This document shows positions 56,814 to 64,000 of a DNA stretch of 64,000 nucleotides, piece after piece (position 1 is the stretch's first letter; every line of letters starts with the position of its first letter). This DNA is from Ambrosia x helenae (Eukaryota > Streptophyta > Magnoliopsida > Asterales > Asteraceae). The position numbers were made by a program, and so were the translations under genes. The DNA is taken from contig CM061229.1 of assembly GCA_030844895.1 (NCBI GenBank), positions 126,819,546-126,883,545 of the forward strand, read 5' to 3'. Under the pieces are notes generated by a model, which was given only the letters and a program-made list of their open reading frames with translations, was not told the origin of the DNA and made no database searches.

Positions 56814-59498
56814 TGTGACCACCGTCACCCTCGTCTTTTAAAAAGTTGTCAATTTTAGTCATTTATCTATTTTGAAGCTTCACCTCTAGTTCTCTTCAAA
56901 TATTATTATTTTTTTTTAAAATAGTGTACGTAAACATTTTGTATACGCACGTTTTGACATACAAAACGTACTATAACTATTATGTTAGCTTATGAAAGTT
57001 TTAATTTTAATTTAAAAAGTTTAGTTTAAAAGTTCTTATAATTAATTTAGCTAACTTAGTTAAGTTTCTGTAAAGAAAAGTTAACTAAAAACATATATAC
57101 TTAACCAAGTCAACAAGGAGGGACCAATCTTGCCAAATATCCAAAGTTTCAAATCTAATTTATCCCCTCCCTCCTTTCCACGTTTTTCCGGTCAAAATTC
57201 CGGCCAACTCCGGCCGATCTCCGGCGAGGTACAAACCATGCTTTTCAAGCCGTATTAATCACTTTACTTATTAACAATACGTTTCTCCATTGTTTCCAAG
57301 TGTTTAATGAGTTTAAAACAGGTTTTAATCATGTATTTAACCGGGTTTGTGAAGTAACCGATCGGAAGTTATTGGGCAAAAAAAAAACGTTTTTTTCCTT
57401 AAACAACATTATATATAGGACCTTTTACCTTATTTCCAGCCTTTGAACATCTCTAACCCATAAAAAGAAACCACATAACGTGTCCAGAAGCTATGCGAAT
57501 CGAGTTCTTTTCATACGTTTTTTTGAAGCTTGATTTCCGACTAGAATTCGTGAATGTAAGTCCCATCTATCAGTGCCGTTTTGTTATTTACGTGTCACAC
57601 ATTAAAAGCCCCTTATTACAGGTCTTTAATCGAGCCTTGTTCATGTTATTGATTTTAAAGGTTAGGGTTAGGGTTCTTGCTAGTAGGATTGGGGAAGATG
57701 ATGAGTTGGTAACAATGTTTATATAAATTGTTTTCTGATTATAACTCACAAACATATGTGTAGACTAGTGGTAGTGGAACATCTTGTGGTAGAAGGGAAC
57801 CTGGGTTCGAACCCTGGCACCTTCACCCCTATTTTCAGTTTTTATTTATTTATTTTATTTGTTATTTAGAATCAATATTATAATCATATAAACTTAAAAT
57901 ATTCATAATAAATTCATATTTTGTCCAAAAATTATAAAATTTTAGGTGTAGCTTCTTGACACCATAAAGAAAATTACTACACTTTTATTTTCTAGAAAAT
58001 GTCATATTTTTATATTTTTATTGAATTTATTTGTTTTAATCATATTTAATTGATTAAAAATTCATTTTTAAGGATTTTAATCCCAAAATTTTTGATAAAT
58101 TATTTCTAATCATTATGAACTGAAATAAAAATATTTGGTTCAGAAAACATTTATTTTTATTAATTTCCCTAATTTTAATCATTTAAACATGATTTAAGCT
58201 TATTAAATCAGTTTTAAATATAAATAAGTTTATAAAAATTATGAGAAAATTATTTTTATTACTTTACATCAGAAAGTATCTATTTTCAATAAAAATAGCA
58301 TTTTTGGATTATGTCTTGTATTATTAGTATTATTTATCAATTACGACATAATTAAACGTTTATTTATTTATACCATTACAACACCTATTTTATAAATGTT
58401 TTTCTTATAAAATAGAAATATTCATATGGTTTAACGTCTTAGTTATCTTTTGTTGAATCATTGTGTAACTCAAAATTATTTATTTATATATTTATGATTA
58501 TTGTATTATTTTAATTTAGTTAAAGTAACTAACTAAATTATTTTGTCTTAATTATTCAAACGTATTGTTATCTAAATATTCAATAGGTAATAATTATATT
58601 ATTCAAACCACATTTACAACCTTTCATATATTATTTGTGATATACAACTTTTACGTTAACGCGACTTATCATAAAAAACTCAAATTCCCTAAATTGACTT
58701 AGCAAACCCTAATGCCTTAGACCCTAGTTACCTTAGACTATTTAGACACTTCCTTATTAGTATTATTACATATTATAGGTTGAATTCCTCGGAATTCTCA
58801 TTACTTAGCTCACGATCGCTTAAGTTGGATTTTGCTCGCTTTCGCAAACTGTGAGTATATCTTTCCCTTTTTACTGTTTTACATTTTGGGGTGACTCATG
58901 TACTTACAATCAAGTTTCTATGTCTTTTACTAAATGCAATTCTTATGTGTGTTTGCTTGTGTCATTTTGTGTATCTATGACCTGTCAAATCATTAACCGT
59001 TGCGGCCTGGCATTTCAATGAATAGTACTATGGTTTATACCCTTGTGACTCTGTTGAGAGTCCTCGTCATTGCTATGTATTACATTACTACTAGCGCATA
59101 CTATATATATCTGCTTTCTTCTCTTAGGGTTGATTTGACCCGGATACCACTTATTACATAATTGCAAACAGTATACGACACATGAATTGCTAAACACTTT
59201 TCTACTATATTTATTTAAACAGGGTATGCTCACCAATACATTTTGTATTGACCAAATCATTTTCGTACATGTTTCAGGTTGTTTTAAGACGCTTCTTTTA
59301 GGCTTTTGGATTTCAGTCTTGTCTACATTGTATTTTAGCTAGACTTGTCACTTTAGAATTATTGTATCCTGTAATTTCATTTCAATGTAATAAATTATTT
59401 AAATCAATGTATTCAAATTTACACTTTAGTCCATGAGCTATTGAACAATCGTCACTACGTGACACCTCGATGTTTCCGCCATCGGTTGGGGTGTTACA
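56814..59498 (+). repeat. LARD 3' LTR
   Basis: 2685 bp. Its tRNA-like B-box (GGTTCGAACCC, 57804-57814) is closer to consensus than that of the 5' LTR. Followed by the TSD gtttt. Confidence 0.88.
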
Positions 59499-59656
59499 GT
59501 TTTATTATCTTTCCAACGAGTACCATAGTGCTATATAAAAAACGGAGAAAAAAATGACTATTTTTTTGTGGGGTTTCGTTTATACAGGAAAAAAACACAA
59601 AGTGTGAATTAGAATATTTCGTGATCAAATTTTTCTTTACAACGTTTCATAACGAA

Positions 59657-61174
59657 TCATTCATGATTGGCCAAATCATTGATACAAACAATATCCAAAT
59701 ACAAAATCCGCCTTCTATATAACCTTCGCGAAATAGAAGAAACTCTTGGAAAGGTCAAGGAAAAAACTTGTTCTTCTTCCGTAAAGAACTCTTCCAATAA
59801 TTGCGAAACGAAGCTTTTCAAAAAAGCACGTACAGTACTTTTATGCTTACGAGCTAAAGTTCTAGCACAAGAAAGTCGAAGTATATATTTTACTCGATAC
59901 AAATTTTTTTTTTTTTGAAGATCCACTATGATAATGAGAAAGATTTTTGTATATACGGCCAAAGCGCTCAATAATATCAGAATCTGATAAATCGGCCCAA
60001 ATCGCCTTACCAATAGGATGCCCCAATGCGTTACAAAATTTTGATTTAGCCAATGATCCAACCAGAGGCATAATTGGAACAATACTATCAAACTTCTTAA
60101 TAGCATTATCGATTAAAAATGTATTTTCTAGCATTTGACCGCGTACCATTGAAGGCTTTAGCCGCACACTTGAACGATAACCTAGAAAGTCAAGGGAATG
60201 ATTGGACAATTGGTTTATATAAATCCTTCCTGGGTAAGACCACAGGTAAAAATAATATTTCCAGAAATTGACAAAAGTAATATTTCCATTTATTCATCAA
60301 AAGAAACGTTTCTTTTGAAGCAAGAATTGATTTTCCTTGATACCTAACATAATGCATGAAAGAATCTTTGAATAACCATAAATTCGCTTGAAAAGCCCTG
60401 GTAAAGACTTCTGCAAGATGCTCTATTTTTCCATAGAAATATATTCGTTCAATAAGGGCTCCAGAAGATGTTGATCGTAAGTGAGAAGATTAGTTACGGA
60501 GAAAATAGGAAGCCAGATTCATATTCACATACATAAGAAGTATATAGGAAGAAGAATAGTCTGTGATTTATTTTTGAAAAAGAAGAACTCGCTTTCTTTG
60601 AATTTGAAGTAATAAGACTATCCCATTTATGACACTCATGGAGAAAGAATCTTAATAAATGCAAAGAGGAAGCATCTTTTATCCAATAGCGAAGAGCCTG
60701 AACCAAGATTTTCAGATGAGCTGGGTAGGGTATTAGTATATCTAATACATAATTTAAATGTGAAAAGTTGTCCTCTAAAAAAGAAAATATTGAATGAATT
60801 GATCGTAAATTATCGGATTTCACTACCCCTTTCCTTTCTAGGGAAGGTATTAATCGCAGAGACAATGGAATTTCCATAATGGTTGAAGAAACCTCTGACA
60901 TGACTTGCAAATAAAAATTCTTGTTGTGCCCCAAAAATGGAGTCTGTTTAGAATCATTAACAGAAAGAATCAAATGATTCTGTTGATACATTCGAATGAT
61001 TAAACGTTTCACAATTAGTAAACTGGATTTATTGTCATAACCTGCATTTTCCAACAAAATCGATCCATTTAAACCATGATCATGAGCAAGTACATAAATA
61101 TACTCCTGAAAGATAAGCGGATATAAGAAGTAGTGAGATCTATCTAGTCCTAAATAGCTTTGGAATTTCTCCAT
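59657..61174 (-). pseudogene. matK: matK (maturase K) pseudogene of plastid origin
   Basis: Spans the full gene length (1518 bp, normal for Asteraceae) from ATG 61174 to TGA 59657-59659. The N-terminus MEKFQSYLGLDRSHYFLYPL and the C-terminal maturase domain (GHPIGKAIWADLSDSDIIER, LSCARTLARKHKSTVRAFL) are clear. Lesions: an extra base in a T-run near 60497-60501, a C-to-T nonsense change just after it, and an expanded A/T-run near 59905-59917 that shifts the last third. In the plastid it assists splicing of group II introns. This nuclear copy lacks plastid transcription and is not functional. Confidence 0.92.
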
Positions 61175-61984
61175 TTGAAATTCTATTTAAATGAAAGGTA
61201 GAGGATTTTGGGAGTTATAAATGATACATAGTGCGATACAGTCGATGGGACATAGATCTGTAGAAAGATTACTTAACCTCAGGTTAAACAAAATATGAAA
61301 ATACATATAAAAAAGGAAGTGCTTAGCCTATAGGTACGTATTGTTATCCTATTTGAGTGACAAAAGGTCTTTCCATTTTTGTGAAAAAGAATTTGCATCA
61401 CTAAAATATTCAAATTTAAATATTATTTAACAATGATATTTCTTTTTCTTGTTCGATCTATTTAGATTATTTGCTTTACATCATTGACAATTCCATTCGA
61501 AAAGAAAATTTCTTATGATAATCAAATGGAGTCTTTACTGTAAAACTTGACTCAAATCACGATGTAGAAGTAAGAAACTTTTTCAAGTACAAAGATTTGT
61601 AATGATTCTTTATGAATTGAATCTTTAGGAAGTTTGGGGAAGTTGGAATGGGTCAGTCTATCTTATTGAGTCACTTGAAGAGGCAGAGTCAAATAACATT
61701 TTTTTTCTTCGTGTGATTTCTGTTAGTTCTGTTAGTTATGTTATTTCTATATTTAGATTTCTGAATATTTCTGTTAGACATTTTTTGAGATAGAGATTTA
61801 TAGAAAAAGTTCCATTCATACAAAAAAGCCGGGGTCTTGCTATTATTTCTTTAGAGAAATCTTTATTATTTATGTAGATAAGAAAAAAGAAAAATGACTG
61901 TGTCTCTGTACCGACTGAACCAATGACTATTCATGATTCCATAATGGAATCAATTCCATACTGGTTCCAAATTAGAGGAATGTT
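61175..61984. other. Plastid non-coding DNA: trnK intron part joined to rps16 upstream part
   Basis: The portion next to matK (to about 61580) reads as the trnK-UUU intron upstream of matK on the minus strand. The portion before 61985 reads as rps16 upstream sequence on the plus strand (ending gttccaaattagaggaatgt). The junction lies somewhere near 61580-61850. The trnK 5' exon is not present. Confidence 0.55.
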
Positions 61985-62410
61985 ATGGTAAAACTTCGTT
62001 TAAAACGATGTGGTAGAAAGCAACGTGCGACTTGAAGGACACGATCCCGTGCGGATTCTTATTCTTACATCCACCATTTTATATAGGAATGAAGGTGCTC
62101 TTGGCTCGACGTCGTTTTTCTATTCTACTAGAACCCCTTTTTTTTATTTATTGGGTTGTAATGTAAATAGTTCGTGATGGAGCTTAGTAGAAAGTATTGA
62201 TTAATTTCTCAGGGGCAAGGATCTAGGGTTAATGCCAATCAATAAATTGGAACAACTTCGTAAGTATATCTTCGATATAGAAATCGAAAGGATCCGATTC
62301 GAGCAAATTTTCATTTGTTGGAACGGCTAAAACTTTTTCGATCCACAGTGTATCGCGCACGAATTAACCATCGGTATGACTCTTTGATCGAAAGAAATCA
62401 GAAAAGGGGG
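61985..62410 (+). pseudogene. rps16: rps16 exon 1 and partial group II intron, plastid origin
   Basis: The 40-nt exon 1 (61985-62024) encodes MVKLRLKRCGRKQ and is intact. The group II intron start GTGCGACTTGAAGGACACG follows at 62025. The intron is cut off near 62410 and exon 2 (most of ribosomal protein S16) is absent. Confidence 0.85.
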
Positions 62411-62710
62411 TATGTGGTTATTCATTAATCATGTTTTTTCTTTTAAACCAGGTTCTTATCTACGATGTTAAAATTCAATCCAATCGTCATGCTATCATTG
62501 GAATTTTAATCTTGTAAAATTGCATAGGTATACTTCATCAAGAGAAGCTAGGAAAAAGAATCGCGCAACACTGCAACACATGGTGTCACCTTATAGCAAG
62601 GTTATTTTTTATTTATTTAATTACAAGAGTAATAATTATTACTATTAGTATTAACATTATTAGAATTGTTATATTTTACAACCCCGGGACGCTCCCGGGA
62701 TAAAAGCTAG

Positions 62711-62952
62711 TTCAAAATATAAGAAACTTATAAAATCATTCAAAATATAAGAAACTAAAGAGAAATATACTAAGATAAACAACCCCACAATTTCACTATC
62801 AAGACCAGATACATACACAACCAAATCTGAAACAATAAAAGTCCAAACAACATCCCATTAATTCACAAACATAATAATAAATAAAGTCGAAAAATGAAGA
62901 AATAATTAATCCTGGATAAAAGCCACACACACATATGCTATGCCACTCCTTT
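62711..62952 (-). other. Aquaporin 3' flank / 3' UTR
   Basis: AT-rich sequence between the Helitron2 end and the aquaporin stop codon. It has an 18-bp direct repeat (ttcaaaatataagaaact) at 62711-62728 and 62739-62756, directly at the Helitron insertion point. Confidence 0.5.
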
Positions 62953-63872
62953 CTAGTTTGTAGCGTTGCTCCTGAAAGAACCCAAGGCCTTTATGGCTGC
63001 AGCCCTCAGGATATATTGATGGTATGCCGCTGCTGCCAATGCTCCCACAAATGGTCCAACCCAAAATATCCACTACACCAACAACATACACCATTTCAAC
63101 ACATCAATAATTGTACAACTCTCAATGCTATACGTACAATTATTTTATCATTTACAATTATATCCCTTGTACAATGTACAACCCTATCCTTAGGTCATAG
63201 GACCAGTCTATTGCACAGTGTACGTTATTTCTGCACAGTGTACAGCTCTTTATGCATAAAGTACAAGTCCACAAGCAAGAACCCTATGCGATGCATCACG
63301 AGTTGTACTCTATGCATTAAAGGTGGTACTTTATATATTTTTTTTAAGAAAAGAAAACTTACATGGTCATCCCAAATTTTGTCGTTATTGTAAATAACAG
63401 CAGCACCAAAGCTTCGGGCCGGGTTAATACCGGTTCCAGTAATGGGTATGGTAGCCAAATGCACCATGAACACTGCAAACCCAATAGGTAATGGAGCCAA
63501 AACCTACAAGTACAAGTGTTAATGCACAACGTACAAGTCATAACATAACAAGTGATGAGTAAAATTAAAACACATACAGGAACGTGAGAGTCACGTGCAC
63601 TTCTCTTGGGGTCAGTAGCAGAGAAGACTGTGTAGACAAGCACAAATGTGCCAATAATCTCAGCACCAAGTGCCGTACCGTTGTTGTACCCTGGTGCAAC
63701 CGAGTTTGCACCACCACCTAATGAGTTGTAGTGGCTCTTCATGAACGCCTTCACCAAACCCACACCACATATTGCACCCAAACATTGTGCAACCATGTAG
63801 CCTAGTGCCCTTATTAATGACACCTTTCGCGCCAAAAATAGGCCAAATGTAACCGCAGGTTAATGTGACCAC
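62953..63872 (-). CDS. Plasma-membrane aquaporin, PIP2-type (partial; possible pseudogene)
   Basis: Three exons on the minus strand: 63872-63578, 63503-63363 (141 nt) and 63072-62953 (120 nt, TAG stop), all with GT-AG introns (74 and 290 bp). Features: ARKVSLIRALGYMVAQ, loop C GGGANSVAPGYNNG, ATDPKRSARDSHVP, second NPA box GINPARSFGAAV, WDDHWIFWVGPF, and the PIP2-like C-terminus ALGSFRSNATN. PIP2 channels carry water across the plasma membrane. The first exon shown is 295 nt where PIP genes usually have 296. One C is missing in the first NPA box (near 63854-63858), shifting the frame. Exon 1 would lie beyond the window. Either a pseudogene or a base-call error. Confidence 0.85.
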
Positions 63873-64000
63873 CTAGTAATTTCAAGGAACCGAATTTCAA
63901 TTTATTTGTTTTAATTTCAGAGAGTATATTTGTAATCACGTAACATGTTATTTTTTTAACTCGAAGCCTCGTGTCGTAGAGATTGTTGCGAGTGTGAAGG
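63873..64000 (-). other. Start of aquaporin intron 1 (no exon 1 visible)
   Basis: Begins with the acceptor TACTAG before exon 2 (minus strand). The remaining 125 bp show no exon 1 (no PIP N-terminus). Confidence 0.5.

Larger units (their letters stand above)
51726..59498 (+). mobile_element. Non-coding LTR retrotransposon (LARD-like)
   Basis: LTRs 51726-54413 (2688 bp) and 56814-59498 (2685 bp), TGTGACCACC to GGGTGTTACA, TSD gtttt at 51721-51725 and 59499-59503. PBS TGGTATCAGAGC at 54417-54428; PPT AAGTAGGGGAGAC before 56814. The 2.4-kb interior encodes no gag or pol. The LTR end (CCATCGGTTGGGGTGTTACA), PBS surroundings and 3' non-coding block match the gag-only family, so this is a fully non-coding relative. 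Confidence 0.88.
59606..62413. other. Nuclear plastid DNA insertion (NUPT), chimeric
   Basis: Contains, in order, sequence downstream of matK, matK (minus), the trnK intron portion upstream of matK, then sequence upstream of rps16, rps16 exon 1 (plus) and the start of its group II intron. In typical plastid genomes matK and rps16 lie on the same strand, so two plastid pieces are joined here in opposite orientation. The edges are set by comparison with Helitron1, where cacaaagtgt and ggttattcattaatcatg are almost adjacent (49789-49818). Confidence 0.8.
51441..62710 (+). mobile_element. Helitron2, split by an LTR element and a plastid DNA insertion
   Basis: The 5' part 51441-51720 and the continuation 59504-59605 match Helitron1 (49450-49798). 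The 3' end is a perfect hairpin CCCGGGA-CGC-TCCCGGG (62683-62699), then taaaag and CTAG (62707-62710) with host T. Inside are the non-coding LTR element 51726-59498 (TSD gtttt) and plastid DNA 59606-62413. The segment 62414-62682 between plastid DNA and hairpin is AT-rich and non-coding and keeps 'ggttattcattaatcatg' from Helitron1. Confidence 0.6.

Overview
The window is nuclear plant DNA, most likely from an Asteraceae (daisy-family) species. The clues are a degraded chloroplast matK whose protein looks Asteraceae-like, a plant aquaporin (PIP) gene with typical plant introns, and nested plant LTR retrotransposons, Helitrons and a MULE. Almost all of it is repeat DNA. The only host protein-coding gene visible is a partial PIP2-type aquaporin on the minus strand at the right edge (62953-63872 and beyond). 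All identifications come from reading the sequence; no database search was possible.

Left part (1-11217): a chromovirus-type Ty3/Gypsy element on the minus strand has one full LTR (228-2970) and a gag-pol (3098-7785) with an in-frame 79-nt intron, two 1-bp deletions and one premature stop. Its upstream LTR is missing. In its place lies a minus-strand Helitron-like element (3' end at 8410) interrupted by a 1.4-kb MULE with 9-bp target duplications (8616-10011) and by a shrunken copy of the same Gypsy LTR (10338-10879). Bases 1-238 repeat 10111-10348, and the 'caatg' target site occurs three times, so this region has been rearranged or duplicated.

Centre (11223-48579): a 37-kb nest. The outer Sirevirus-like Copia element (Copia1) has two 538-bp LTRs that look identical, TSD aagat, and a gag-pol that stays in frame across a nested insertion. 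That insertion is a second Sirevirus-like element (Copia2, 16367-26114, TSD tgctc), which carries a template-switch-like deletion in RNase H. Further along Copia1, between RNase H and ORF3, sits a gag-only Gypsy-type element in the tandem form LTR-internal-LTR-internal-LTR (28509-42580). Copia1 ends with a long extra ORF (ORF3, 44373-48028). A diverged homologue of its C-terminal part occupies the same place in Copia2.

Right part (48585-62710): Helitron-like elements with CCCGGGA hairpins and CTAG ends, a foldback element with an 'acacaatg' array, and a non-coding LTR element (51726-59498) related to the gag-only array. A 2.8-kb chimeric chloroplast insertion (matK minus, rps16 exon 1 plus) lies inside one Helitron copy.

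The most unusual signals are these. Three different retroelements each carry their own ~10-bp word, repeated in both orientations just upstream of the TATA box and again in the leader. In Copia1 the same word-plus-TATA arrangement reappears upstream of ORF3, next to a possible intron ending at the ORF3 ATG, which suggests an internal promoter. A frame-preserving 87-nt intron-like segment separates gag and pol in Copia2. A non-coding block and tRNA-like modules are conserved between the two non-autonomous LTR elements.
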